DNA of 64,000 nucleotides from Niveispirillum sp. (GTDB lineage Bacteria; Pseudomonadota; Alphaproteobacteria; Azospirillales; Azospirillaceae): the NCBI RefSeq assembly GCF_017996735.1, contig NZ_JAGOGJ010000023.1:1-64000 (forward strand). Direction: 5' to 3'. The notes beneath the pieces were generated by a model that was not told where the DNA came from, did no database searches, and saw only the letters and a list, made by a program, of their open reading frames with translations. Positions 1 through 9,258 of this stretch are shown piece by piece. The position numbers and the translations under genes were made by a program. Position 1 is the stretch's first letter. Every line of letters begins with the position of its first letter.

Positions 1-1221
1 ATGTATGACGGGGCCGCGATGGCGGCGCGGGGGGTGATGGTCGTTTCAATCAACTACCGGCTGGGTGTGCTAGGTTATATGGCGCATCCGGGATTGAGCG
101 CGGAGAACCCGGACGGCATCTCCGGCAATTACGGCTTGCTGGACCAGATCGCCTCCCTACGCTGGGTCCGCGACAATATCGCGTCCTTTGGCGGCGATCC
201 CGACAATGTCACCATTTCGGGGGAATCCGCCGGGGCGCTGTCGGTCATGTATCTGATGGCCTCTCCCCTGGCCAAGGGCCTGTTCGCCAAGGCCATCGTG
301 CAGAGTGGCTACATGATCTCGGGCCCCGAACTGAAGAAACCCAACCATGGGGAGTTCGCGGCGGAGGCCATAGGCGCCTATATGATGGCCCAGGCCGGGG
401 CCAATGATGTGGCGGCGATGCGTGCGGCGGATGCCCAGGCCCTGGTGGATGTGGGCGCCCGGCTGAATTATTTCCCGCTGGGTACCGTGGATGGCAAGGT
501 GCTGACCGGGCAACTGGTCGATATATTCGACCGGGGCGAACAGGCGCCCGTCCCCGTGCTAGCCGGGTTCAATGGCGGCGAAATCCGCACCCTGCGCCAC
601 CTGTTGCCGCCCAAGCCGGCCGATGCCAAGGCCTATGAGAAAGCCATCGCCGAGAAATATGGCGACCTGGCCGACCTGTTCCTGCGGCTTTACCCCTCCG
701 ATAATCTGGAGGAAAGCATGCTGGCCGTGTCCCGCGATGCGCTGTACGCCTGGACGGCGGAACGGCTGGTGCGTAGCCAGACGGCGTTGGGGCAGGGTGG
801 CTATTCTTACCTGTTCGACCATGCCTATCCGGCCACGGCGGAGAAGGGGTTGAACGCCTTCCATGCCGCGGAAATCCCCTATGTCTTCGGCACCATGGAC
901 CGCACGCCCGCCTATTGGCCCAAGGCGCCGGACAATCAGGTCGAACGGACCCTGTCCGCCGCCATGACCGATTATTGGGCCAGCTTCGCCAGCACCGGCA
1001 GGCCGGTGGCGACGGGGCAGCCGGACTGGCCGGTCTTTGGCAAGGATGAGGGCTACATGGCCTTCATCGATGCGCCACAGCCGGGGCGGCGCCTGATGCC
1101 GGGCATGTTCACCCTGCACGAAACCGCCATGTGCCGGCGCCGGGCTGCGGGAACGATGCAGTGGAACTGGAACGCCGGCCTGATTTCCCCGGTCCTGCCG
1201 CCCAAGGGGAAGGATTGCTGA
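1..1221 (+). CDS. Type B carboxylesterase, 5'-truncated by window edge
   Basis: Serine hydrolase of the carboxylesterase/cholinesterase (COesterase) family. The nucleophile elbow GESAG is at residues 74-78 of the visible part and the probable catalytic histidine is in NAFHAAEIPYVFG (about residue 288). The first visible residues (YDG) align with YDG at residues 156-158 of the paralogue at 7591-9258, so roughly 154 N-terminal residues, including any signal peptide, lie before base 1; the ATG at base 1 is an internal methionine. The paralogue has a signal peptide, so a periplasmic or secreted location is likely. The gene converges on the minus-strand catabolic operon and probably belongs to the same ester-degrading island. 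The substrate cannot be read from the sequence. Confidence 0.9.
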   Translation: MYDGAAMAARGVMVVSINYRLGVLGYMAHPGLSAENPDGISGNYGLLDQIASLRWVRDNIASFGGDPDNVTISGESAGALSVMYLMASPLAKGLFAKAIVQSGYMISGPELKKPNHGEFAAEAIGAYMMAQAGANDVAAMRAADAQALVDVGARLNYFPLGTVDGKVLTGQLVDIFDRGEQAPVPVLAGFNGGEIRTLRHLLPPKPADAKAYEKAIAEKYGDLADLFLRLYPSDNLEESMLAVSRDALYAWTAERLVRSQTALGQGGYSYLFDHAYPATAEKGLNAFHAAEIPYVFGTMDRTPAYWPKAPDNQVERTLSAAMTDYWASFASTGRPVATGQPDWPVFGKDEGYMAFIDAPQPGRRLMPGMFTLHETAMCRRRAAGTMQWNWNAGLISPVLPPKGKDC

Positions 1222-1300
1222 TCACGTCGCCGTTATTTCACCCTGGCGTGAAGGGGCGGCAGTCGAATTTCAGGAACAATCTGCGCCCCCGAAGCCCGCA

Positions 1301-2605
1301 TCATGCTGCACCTACAGCCGGCCGACGCCGGGCACGGCGGCCCAGCGCCACGATGGAGAAGAAGGACACTGCACACATGGCGCAGAGATAGAGGGAGATG
1401 GACAGGGTCGACTGGTAATGCGCATAGAGCGCCGTGGCGATGATCGGTGCGAAGCCGCCGCCCACCACCGACCCGACCTGATAACCCAGCGAGGCGCCGG
1501 AATAGCGCACATCGACGGGGAACAGTTCCGCGAACAGGGCCGCCTGCGGCCCGTACATCATGCTGATGAACAGCATCTCCACCGCGATGGCCAGGACGAT
1601 CAGGGGGGTGGAGGCGGTCTCCACCAGCGGGAACATGGCAAACGCCCATAGCCCGCTCAACACCGCGCCGATCATGAAGATGCCGCGCCGCCCGTAGCGG
1701 TCCGACAGGCCACCGAAGATGACCAGCACCGGCAGCATCATGGCGCTGGACGACATCACCGCCAGCAGCATGGTTTCCTGCGCGATGCCCAGCGTCGCGG
1801 TGCCATAGGCGACGATATAGGTGATGGCGATGTAGAAGCAGGTATTATTGGCGACAAACGCCCCGCCGGCCAGCAGCACGTCGGGCAGATGGTCGCGCAG
1901 CACCTTGGTCAGGGGCAGTTCCCGGGGCTTGTCCGGGGTGGTGGGCACCGCCTTGTCGAATTCCTCCGGCTCCTCCAGATGGCGCTGCACATAGGTGCCG
2001 ATGGCGACCAGGACGACCGACAGAAGGAAGGGCACGCGCCATCCCCAGGATTGGAACGCGTCCGGCGATACCGCCTCGCTGACCAGCAGAAAGACGGTAT
2101 TGGCCAGGACCAGCCCGACCGGCACCCCGATCTGCACGAAGCTGCCATAGTAACCGCGCCGGTTGGCGGGCGCGCTTTCGATGGCCATCAGCGCGGCCCC
2201 GCCCCATTGCCCGCCCACGGCCAGCCCCTGGGCGAAGCGCAGCAGCACCAGGGCCAGGGGCGCGAAAATCCCCGCCTGGGCATAGTTCGGCAAAAGGCCG
2301 ATGGCGGTGGTAGCGATGCCCATGATCAGCAGGGCGATGGACAGCGCCCGCCTGCGCCCGAACATGTCGCCCAGATGCCCGAACAGGATGCCGCCCAGCG
2401 GCCGCACGATGAAGCCGACGGCAAAGGTGCTGAAGGCCGCGATCTGTGCCACGAAGGGCGGCATGTCGGACGGGAAGAACTGGCCCGGAAAGACCAGGGC
2501 GGCGGCTGTGCCATAGATGAAGAAATCATACCATTCGATGGAGGCGGCGGCCCCCGCCGTGGCCGCCACCTTGGTGGTGGACCGGGATTGTGCTGTCGCT
2601 GTCAT
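1301..2605 (-). CDS. MFS transporter, metabolite:H+ symporter (MHS) type
   Basis: A 434-aa inner-membrane transporter with many hydrophobic segments. The major-facilitator loop motif GHLGDMFGRRRAL is at residues 76-88, and RFAQGLAVGGQWGGA matches the MHS branch (ShiA, ProP and KgtP relatives), which imports organic acids or betaines with protons. The start at 2605 has GGAGG seven bases upstream. It is the last gene of the minus-strand operon, only 14 bp after the DUF3089 hydrolase. Context suggests uptake of the acid or aglycone freed by the exported esterases and glucosidase. Substrate specificity is an inference from neighbours only. Confidence 0.9.
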   Translation of the reverse strand: MTATAQSRSTTKVAATAGAAASIEWYDFFIYGTAAALVFPGQFFPSDMPPFVAQIAAFSTFAVGFIVRPLGGILFGHLGDMFGRRRALSIALLIMGIATTAIGLLPNYAQAGIFAPLALVLLRFAQGLAVGGQWGGAALMAIESAPANRRGYYGSFVQIGVPVGLVLANTVFLLVSEAVSPDAFQSWGWRVPFLLSVVLVAIGTYVQRHLEEPEEFDKAVPTTPDKPRELPLTKVLRDHLPDVLLAGGAFVANNTCFYIAITYIVAYGTATLGIAQETMLLAVMSSSAMMLPVLVIFGGLSDRYGRRGIFMIGAVLSGLWAFAMFPLVETASTPLIVLAIAVEMLFISMMYGPQAALFAELFPVDVRYSGASLGYQVGSVVGGGFAPIIATALYAHYQSTLSISLYLCAMCAVSFFSIVALGRRARRRPAVGAA

Positions 2606-2619
2606 GGCCTGTCCTCCGG

Positions 2620-3795
2620 TCAGCGGTTGGCGGCGGCGAAGGCGGCACCCTGCCGGCCCACGACATCGACCAGATCACCGATGCCGATATGCATGTCGAT
2701 GCGATGCAGGCCCCAGTCGGGGAAGGTGCGGCCCTTCACGACCACGTCGCCCGGCACATCCTGTGTGCGCACATCATCCTTTCCGGCCTCCACATGCACC
2801 GCCAGATAGTGGCTGTCGCCATCGGTCACGCAAGCCGCGCTGAGCAGGCCCGGTGTGGTGACGAAGGGCGTGTCGATGCGCTGTCCGTTGCGGGTCCAGG
2901 CGAAGCCGTCGCGTGCCCAGGGGCCCAGATCGGTCTGAAAATAGGCGCGCAACGGCGCCGACCCGCCGCCCAGGCTGGCGGGATTGGTGCAGAGCCCGTG
3001 GGAATTGGGGAAGGCCTGCATGGTCATCGGCTCCACCCCCCGCCCGAACAGGCTGTTGGCCGACGGCGGGACAGTGTCGCGGAAGGAGGCGTAGGAGATG
3101 ACGCAGCCCGTCTGGTCCGCCGCCCGACAGGCGGGGATATGTTTCAGCGATCCGCCGACATCGGCCCCGTTCGGCACGACAACATTGGTGCCCGGCAGGA
3201 TGGCGGCGACGAGTTGCTTTTGCACCGGTTTGCCGTCGATCTCCGCCTTGATCAGGGACAGCAGCACGGCGGCCCCCTGGCTGTGCCCGATCAGGACGAC
3301 GCCCCGGCCCTTGTTGTCATGCGCCATGTAATGCCGCCACGCCGCCAGCACGTCATTATAGGCCAGCGCACGGTCGGCGACAGGCCCGGCCCCGCCATTC
3401 ATGCGGGCATGCAGGGAGGTCAGCGTCGCCTGACGGTAGAGCGGCGCAAAGGTCCGGCACTTGGCCCCGAACCGCGCGAACTGCACCGCCGCCACAAAAC
3501 TTTCCTCTGGCCCTGCCTTCAGGTCGCTATTGCCGCCGGGATCGGTGGAAACGGTGGGATAGACATAGAAACAGTCGATGGCCGGGTCGGCGGCGCGCGT
3601 GAACGGTTCCCGCACCATGCTGCCATCGGCCTGGATGATGGTGGCCGTCAGGTCGATGGCGCAGGCATCGTCCCGGCCGGGACGGCACAGCCAACTGGCA
3701 TCGTCCGCGTAATCGGCCGGTACTGTCTCTGCCTGCGCCGGGGTCAGCCCCAGCGACAGGACAGCCCCCAGCAGCAGCCGTTTCAGTCCACGCAT
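2620..3795 (-). CDS. DUF3089 family alpha/beta hydrolase, exported
   Basis: A 391-aa protein of the DUF3089 group of lipase/esterase-like alpha/beta hydrolases. It begins with a signal peptide (MRGLKRLLLGAVLSLGLTPAQA). The nucleophile elbow GHSQG is at residues 170-174 (Ser172). A C-terminal FPNSHGLCTNPA segment and several cysteines fit a folded periplasmic enzyme. The start at 3795 has GGAGG five bases upstream; a longer open frame upstream overlaps the GH1 gene out of frame and is not credible. It lies 46 bp after the GH1 gene in the same operon. Ester or lactone hydrolysis is likely; the substrate is unknown. Confidence 0.85.
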   Translation of the reverse strand: MRGLKRLLLGAVLSLGLTPAQAETVPADYADDASWLCRPGRDDACAIDLTATIIQADGSMVREPFTRAADPAIDCFYVYPTVSTDPGGNSDLKAGPEESFVAAVQFARFGAKCRTFAPLYRQATLTSLHARMNGGAGPVADRALAYNDVLAAWRHYMAHDNKGRGVVLIGHSQGAAVLLSLIKAEIDGKPVQKQLVAAILPGTNVVVPNGADVGGSLKHIPACRAADQTGCVISYASFRDTVPPSANSLFGRGVEPMTMQAFPNSHGLCTNPASLGGGSAPLRAYFQTDLGPWARDGFAWTRNGQRIDTPFVTTPGLLSAACVTDGDSHYLAVHVEAGKDDVRTQDVPGDVVVKGRTFPDWGLHRIDMHIGIGDLVDVVGRQGAAFAAANR

Positions 3796-3841
3796 TGCAT
3801 CCTCCCAGATCATGTCGTTGGTGCCCCGGCGACGGGGTCGT

Positions 3842-5143
3842 TCATGTGCCCTTGATAAGCCCGGCCAGATGGCGGGCGCTGGGCTTGGGTGTCCGTGTGA
3901 AACGCTCGCGGTCCACGGACACCAGACCGAAATGCTGGCCGTATCCCTGCGTCCATTCGAAATTGTCCAGCAGGGACCAGTAGATGTAGCTGCGCACATC
4001 GATACCGTCGCGCAGGCATTGCTCCACCTCCGCCACGCTGTCATTCAGCCAGGCGACGCGGCGGCTGTCGTCGTCGGTGGCGATGCCGCTTTCGGTGACA
4101 TAGATGGGCTTGGCTGTCTTTGCGGCGGCCAGACGGATCACCGATCCCAGGGCCTTGGGGTAATATTCATACCCCGCCGCCGTCATCTCCACCCCTGCCG
4201 GGGCCGCCATCGGCCCCTTGGCATCGACACGGATGCGGGTATAGGCCTGGACGCCGACAAAATCGCTCTGGTTCACCGCATCCCACCAGCCGCCATAGAG
4301 CGTGTTTTCCACCTGTGGCGCCAGGCTGTTCTCCCCCACCGCTTCCACCGCCTGGGTGGTCAGGGTGACGCCGACGGGGAAATCACCGGGGCCGGCCTTG
4401 ATCGCCTGATAGGCCTTGGCGTGGGCGGCCAGCAGGTTGGGCTCGATCCGGTCGGGTTCCGCGAACAGGATGGAGGAGAAATGCGGCGACCCCGTCGCAC
4501 GCCCCGCCGCCGCGATCATCGTGGCCCGCTTGGCGCGGTATTCCGGTGTCGCGGCCATGCGGAACACTTTCACCAGCAGGTGGATATTGGCCTCGTTGAA
4601 GGGCGAGGCCATGCCGATCTGATCACCCAGTGCGCGGGTCGCGCGCTCACAGAACCGGGCGAACAGGTCGGAACTGTCCGCCGCCTCCCACCCGCCCCGG
4701 CTGGCGAACCAGACCGGTACCGTAAAATGGTTGTAGGTGACGATGGGCAGCAGACCATGGTCGCGGCAGGACGCCAGCACGCGGACATAATGATCCAGTT
4801 GCGTCTGGTCGAACCGGCCTTCCTCCGGCTCGATCCGCGCCCATTCGATGCCGAACCGGTAGCAGTTCAGGCCGATGTCGCGGGCGATGGCGAAATCCTG
4901 CGCATAGCGGTTATAGCTGTCGCAGGCGCTGCCCGACGGTTCCTTGTAGACCGTCTCCGGCAGATGTTCGAGCAGCCAGCTATCGGAGTTGGTATTGTTG
5001 CCTTCGCTCTGATGGGCGGAAATGGCGGAGCCCCAGAGAAAGCCCTTGGGCGGCGCCCGGCGGGGTGCGGCCCGCGCGGCCGCGGGCCCGAGTGTGGCGG
5101 CCATGGCCATGCCCGCCAGCACCTGGCGGCGTGTCGTGCTCAT
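3842..5143 (-). CDS. Glycoside hydrolase family 1 (beta-glucosidase-like), exported
   Basis: A 433-aa GH1 enzyme. The N-terminus MSTTRRQVLAGMAMAATLG looks like a twin-arginine (Tat) signal, although the arginine pair is imperfect. The acid/base region reads PFNEAN (Glu184), where most GH1 enzymes have TFNEP. The nucleophile region reads YVTESG (Glu351), against the usual TENG. SLLDNFEW near the C-terminus is the family's glycone-binding segment. Both catalytic glutamates are present, so activity is expected despite the variant motifs. Its place between a CoA ligase and an esterase-like hydrolase suggests that it removes glucose from a conjugated acid or aglycone. The sugar and aglycone are not readable from sequence. 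Confidence 0.9.
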   Translation of the reverse strand: MSTTRRQVLAGMAMAATLGPAAARAAPRRAPPKGFLWGSAISAHQSEGNNTNSDSWLLEHLPETVYKEPSGSACDSYNRYAQDFAIARDIGLNCYRFGIEWARIEPEEGRFDQTQLDHYVRVLASCRDHGLLPIVTYNHFTVPVWFASRGGWEAADSSDLFARFCERATRALGDQIGMASPFNEANIHLLVKVFRMAATPEYRAKRATMIAAAGRATGSPHFSSILFAEPDRIEPNLLAAHAKAYQAIKAGPGDFPVGVTLTTQAVEAVGENSLAPQVENTLYGGWWDAVNQSDFVGVQAYTRIRVDAKGPMAAPAGVEMTAAGYEYYPKALGSVIRLAAAKTAKPIYVTESGIATDDDSRRVAWLNDSVAEVEQCLRDGIDVRSYIYWSLLDNFEWTQGYGQHFGLVSVDRERFTRTPKPSARHLAGLIKGT

Positions 5144-5183
5144 CCGATCCTCCCTGACTTGTTTCTTATGGGGAAACTAAAAA

Positions 5184-6785
5184 TCAGCCGTAGTCGGCGC
5201 GCAGGCGTGTCTTGTCGATCTTGCCCGTGGCGGCCAGGGGCATGCTGGCCACGCGCACAACGGCATCGGGCAGCCACCAGGACGGCACGCGGGGCCGCAG
5301 GGCATCCAGCAAGGCCTCATCCGCGATTTCCGTTCCCTGGTGCGGTTCGATCACCAGCACGGGGCGTTCACCCCATTTGGGATCGGCCCGGCCGACGACG
5401 GCGACCTGTGCGACCTGCGGCAGCGTGCCGATAACACTTTCGATCTCGCCGGGATTGATCCACTCGCCGCCCGATTTGATCAGGTCCTTGGCGCGGCCCG
5501 TGATGGTGATGTTGCCATCCAGATCGATGCGGGCGAGATCGCCCGTGTCGAACCAGCCATTTTCATCGACGGCCCCCTGTTCCTGGCCGAAATAGCGCTG
5601 GACCACGGCGGCGCCGCGCACCCGCAGGCGGCCTTCCTGTCCCCGCTGCTCGGGCAGGGCCACGCCGTCGGCATCGGTCAGCAGCAGATCCACGCCCATC
5701 GTGGGGCGACCGGATTGTGCCGCGTTGCGCATCGGTGCCTCTGGGGCGGCGGCGGTGCCCAGGGGCGACAGTTCGGTCATCCCCCAGCTTGTCTGGATGG
5801 TGACGCCCAGCCGCCGTTCCAGCCGGTCCATCAGGGCCTGCGGCATGGCGGCACCGCCCACCATGACGCGGCGCAGGGTGGGTGTTTCCCCGCCCGTGCG
5901 GTCCAGATAATCGGCCAGCCCCAGCCAGACCGTTGCCACCCCGGCCGCCACCGTCACGCCCTCCCGGTTGATCAGGTGGGCAAGGCTGGCCCCATCCTGG
6001 TGACGGCCGGGCAGCACCAGCTTCGCCCCCGCCGCCGGCCCGGAAAAGGGGAAGCCCCAGCCATTGGCATGGAACATGGGCACGGCGACCAGCACGCAAT
6101 CGCGCGAGGTCAGTCCGCAGGCATCGGCTTGAAGCTGATGGACCGTGTGCAGATAGTTGGATCGGTGCGTATAGGTGACGCCCTTGGGCGCACCCGTCGT
6201 GCCCGACGTGAAGCAGAGGCCGGCGGGCGCATTCTCGTCTGCCCACTCCCACCCGACATCCCGGCCCAGGGTGGCCAGAAGATCGTCATAGGCCCAGACC
6301 TTCACGCCCCCGCAATCGGGCGGCGGGTCGGATGCGCCCGGCTCGTCCAGTACCACGACACACTCAATCCCGGGGCACAGTTCGACCAGCGTGCGGGCCA
6401 GTTCCGTCAGGTCGGGGCTGACGGCCAGTACACGGTTGCCGGCCTGCCGGATCATGCCGGCCAGATGGGCCGGCGACAGGCGGGGGTTCAGCGTGTGGCA
6501 GACGATGCCCACACCGACAGCCCCGTACCAGCATTCCATATGCGCCTGACTGTTCCAGGCCAGCAGGCCCAGATTGTCCCCGGCGTCCAGGCCCAGCGCC
6601 TGAAACGCGCCGGAGAGGCGCCGGGCGCGGTCGCGCAACGCCGCATAACCGATCCGGGTGGTGACCCCGCCGCCACCGGCCGTCACGACCTCCGTGGCGC
6701 CATGCCACTTGGCCGCATGCTCGATGAAACGGTCCAGCGTCAGCGCATAGGGCTGCATGGCGCCGGCTTGTAAGGGGGTAGTCAT
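5184..6785 (-). CDS. AMP-forming acyl-CoA synthetase
   Basis: A 533-aa member of the ANL superfamily, which activates a carboxylic acid to its acyl-CoA through an acyl-adenylate. The AMP-binding P-loop (TSGTTGAPKG) starts at about residue 193. The C-terminal hinge GRAKDLIKSGGEWI and the catalytic lysine in PLAATGKIDK are intact. Overall form resembles medium-chain fatty-acyl-CoA ligases and DmdB-type enzymes. The start at 6785 is chosen because MTTPLQ begins the conserved protein; the open frame upstream overlaps the TetR gene. It is cytosolic and 26 bp after the TetR gene in the operon. It probably activates the acid released by the operon's hydrolases for the dehydrogenase at 11752-13554. 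Confidence 0.9.
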   Translation of the reverse strand: MTTPLQAGAMQPYALTLDRFIEHAAKWHGATEVVTAGGGGVTTRIGYAALRDRARRLSGAFQALGLDAGDNLGLLAWNSQAHMECWYGAVGVGIVCHTLNPRLSPAHLAGMIRQAGNRVLAVSPDLTELARTLVELCPGIECVVVLDEPGASDPPPDCGGVKVWAYDDLLATLGRDVGWEWADENAPAGLCFTSGTTGAPKGVTYTHRSNYLHTVHQLQADACGLTSRDCVLVAVPMFHANGWGFPFSGPAAGAKLVLPGRHQDGASLAHLINREGVTVAAGVATVWLGLADYLDRTGGETPTLRRVMVGGAAMPQALMDRLERRLGVTIQTSWGMTELSPLGTAAAPEAPMRNAAQSGRPTMGVDLLLTDADGVALPEQRGQEGRLRVRGAAVVQRYFGQEQGAVDENGWFDTGDLARIDLDGNITITGRAKDLIKSGGEWINPGEIESVIGTLPQVAQVAVVGRADPKWGERPVLVIEPHQGTEIADEALLDALRPRVPSWWLPDAVVRVASMPLAATGKIDKTRLRADYG

Positions 6786-6810
6786 CTTGTTGCTATGCTC
6801 CCGCGCATCG

Positions 6811-7518
6811 CTAGGGGGATGTCTGTCGTTTCCGGGCCGCTTCTTCCCGGCAGATGGCTTCGAACCCGGCGGCCATGAATTTCGCCATGTGCCGCCGGAT
6901 GGAGACAAAATCGTCGGAGGAACAAAGACCGTGGGACAGTTCGTCCAGACGGCCCGTGCGGGCCATGTTGTGCGTCATGGCGCCGGACACGAAATGGTAG
7001 CCCCAGAAGATCGTTTCCTCGTCACAGTCCGGCATGGCCTTTTTCAGCAGGTCGATCAGGGCCAGGACGACCGGGTTGAAATATTTGGTCATCTTCTCGG
7101 CACCCCAGCCGGCCGCGCTGTTGGCCTGCGCCGCGATCTTGCCGAAGGCCCGCCACTGGTCCGTCTCATCGATCTGCACATTCAGGTCGGCATCGATCCA
7201 GGAGGCCAAGGCCCCTTCGACCGTGATCTTGTCGCCCGCCTCCTCGGCATAGCGGCGCATGGATTCCAGGCGGTTGCGGGCGGAAATCGGCGCCTTGCGG
7301 GCCCATACCGCCTCGCAGATGCTGTCCTTACCGCTGAAATGGTAATGGATCAGGGTTGAACTGACGCCGACCTTGGCCGCCACATCCTTCAGCGTGAAGC
7401 CGTGATAGCCGAATTCGGCGAAGAGCTGCTCGGCCGCGTCCAGGATGCGTTCGATGGACGCTTCCCGGACACGGGCCTTGTGGTTCTTGCCACGGGCAGG
7501 TTGTTCAACGTCGCTCAT
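6811..7518 (-). CDS. TetR family transcriptional regulator
   Basis: A 235-aa regulator with the TetR N-terminal helix-turn-helix at about residues 41-62 (FTLKDVAAKVGVSS, then HYHFSGKD), followed by a helical ligand-binding region. The start at 7518 has TTTGGAG four bases upstream. It lies inside the seven-gene catabolic operon between the esterase and CoA-ligase genes, so it is a good candidate for pathway-specific repression. Its operator may be the perfect inverted repeat at 11583-11610. The ligand is probably an acyl-CoA or a pathway acid; this is inferred from its neighbours. Confidence 0.9.
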   Translation of the reverse strand: MSDVEQPARGKNHKARVREASIERILDAAEQLFAEFGYHGFTLKDVAAKVGVSSTLIHYHFSGKDSICEAVWARKAPISARNRLESMRRYAEEAGDKITVEGALASWIDADLNVQIDETDQWRAFGKIAAQANSAAGWGAEKMTKYFNPVVLALIDLLKKAMPDCDEETIFWGYHFVSGAMTHNMARTGRLDELSHGLCSSDDFVSIRRHMAKFMAAGFEAICREEAARKRQTSP

Positions 7519-7590
7519 GATACTCCAAACTCCCGACCTGGGGGCTCCTGCCGGGCGGCGCACTTGCCACCCGGCTCTTTCCCAGTACGG

Positions 7591-9258
7591 TTAAAAGGCG
7601 GCGAACCCGATGTCGAGACGCCAGGCACGTCCCTGCCGCCGCCGGCTTTCGACCAGCGCGTCGGCATGGGCGAAGGGACCGGCCTGCAGCCAGTTCCCCG
7701 CCGCCGGATGCTCGCCAATGTCCAGGTAACCAGCCTCCCCCACCGCATAGCGGGGCCAGGCGGCCTCGCCCTCGGCGCGCGGAACGCCGTCGCGGACAAA
7801 GGAAAGCCAGTAACCCATCATGGCCGCCGACAGCTTTGCCTCATCCCCGCTCAGCGGCGGTTTGGGCCAGTTCGGGCCCAGGGCCGCATCCGGTCCGACC
7901 TGCCCGAACATGTAGGGCAGTTCGCTGGCATGGAAGGCGGCCAGATTGCGGTCCCGCTGGGCCGGCGTGCTGTGCCGGAAATAATAGAGATAGGCCGGCT
8001 GTCCCGCCGCCGCCTGCTGCCGCGCCACATTCTGCGCGGCCCAGCCGTAAAGACCGTCGCGGATGGACGCGGCCGCATCCTCCTTCGGGTCGTCGCCGGG
8101 ATAAAGGGCGAGATAGGCCGAGGCGCCGTCACCGAAGCGGGCACGGATATCCGCCTCATACGCCGCCTTGGTGGCGGGAATATTCTTCGGCATCAGGAAG
8201 GGCAGGGACCGGATTTCCCCCTCGTTGAAGCCGGCCAGGACGGGGACCTTGGCCTGTTCACCCAGGGCGAAACTGTCGGCAAGCTGCCGCTTCAGCACGG
8301 CACCGTCGATCACCGGCTCCGGCGCCCAGCCGGTGGCCGGACCGGCCCTGAACAGGGTCACCAGATCAGCCTTGCGCAGCGACGCCGCATCGCCGACGCC
8401 CGCCGCCTTGCCCAGGGCCGCCCCCATCGCCTCGGCCGAAGGCAGGCCCAACGTCTCCTCCCGCAGGGCGCGGTAGGCCGGCATGTAACCGCTCTGCGTG
8501 ATGGCGGCGCGGAACAGGCCATGGGCCTGCGGGCTGGCCATCAGGGCGATGACGGACAGACCGCCCGCCGATTCACCCGCGATGGTAACCTTGGTCGGAT
8601 CGCCACCGAAGGCAGCGATATTGTCGCGGACCCAGCGCAGCGCCGCGATCTGGTCCATCAGACCGTAATTGCCCGACAATTTGTCCGGCGATTCAGCGCT
8701 GAGCGCCGGATGTGCCAGGAAGCCCAGCAGTCCCAGCCGGTAATTGATGGACACCAAGATCACGCCCTTCTGCGCAATCTTCGTCCCGTCATAAAGCGGT
8801 TCGGAACTGCTGCCCCCCACCAGGGCCCCGCCATGGATCCAGACCATGACGGGCAGGTTCTTTGCATCGTTGGGTGCCCAGACATTCAGGCTCAGGCAAT
8901 CCTCCGCCATCGCGGCCATGCCACCATAATAGAGGCTGGTGGGCACCGGTGGCGGCTGCAGGCAGGCGGGGCCGAAGCTTTTCGCCTCGCGCACGCCTTG
9001 CCAGGGCTGCGCCGGGACCGGCGGGCGCCAGCGCTGGTCGCCCGTCGGTGGCTGGGCATAGGGGATGCCCTTGTAGGACACCACCCCGTCGCTGACGGCC
9101 GTACCTTCCAGCAGGCCGCCGCCGCCGACCTGGACACGCGGCCCCGTGGCGGGTGCGGCCATCGCGGCATGCTGCCAGCCCCCGATGGCGACGGTCAGGC
9201 AAAGGCCTGTCGCCGCCATCCAGGCCCGCCACCCGGCGGGCGCGGCCGCCCTTACCAT
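7591..9258 (-). CDS. Type B carboxylesterase, exported
   Basis: A 555-aa carboxylesterase/cholinesterase-family enzyme with an N-terminal signal region (hydrophobic stretch about residues 14-35). GESAGG holds the nucleophile Ser230. EDCLSLNVWAP at about 119-129 is the family's second signature, with the cysteine pairing C99/C121 expected for this fold. The ATG overlaps the stop of the TonB receptor gene (ATGGTAA), so translation is probably coupled. It is paralogous to the truncated esterase at the left edge. It probably cleaves an ester in the periplasm after TonB-dependent import. The true substrate is unknown. Confidence 0.9.
   Translation of the reverse strand: MVRAAAPAGWRAWMAATGLCLTVAIGGWQHAAMAAPATGPRVQVGGGGLLEGTAVSDGVVSYKGIPYAQPPTGDQRWRPPVPAQPWQGVREAKSFGPACLQPPPVPTSLYYGGMAAMAEDCLSLNVWAPNDAKNLPVMVWIHGGALVGGSSSEPLYDGTKIAQKGVILVSINYRLGLLGFLAHPALSAESPDKLSGNYGLMDQIAALRWVRDNIAAFGGDPTKVTIAGESAGGLSVIALMASPQAHGLFRAAITQSGYMPAYRALREETLGLPSAEAMGAALGKAAGVGDAASLRKADLVTLFRAGPATGWAPEPVIDGAVLKRQLADSFALGEQAKVPVLAGFNEGEIRSLPFLMPKNIPATKAAYEADIRARFGDGASAYLALYPGDDPKEDAAASIRDGLYGWAAQNVARQQAAAGQPAYLYYFRHSTPAQRDRNLAAFHASELPYMFGQVGPDAALGPNWPKPPLSGDEAKLSAAMMGYWLSFVRDGVPRAEGEAAWPRYAVGEAGYLDIGEHPAAGNWLQAGPFAHADALVESRRRQGRAWRLDIGFAAF

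Noticed and set aside
2620-4044. Longer start for the DUF3089 hydrolase
   Set aside because: The extra 83 residues overlap the GH1 coding sequence out of frame and precede a clear signal peptide and ribosome-binding site.
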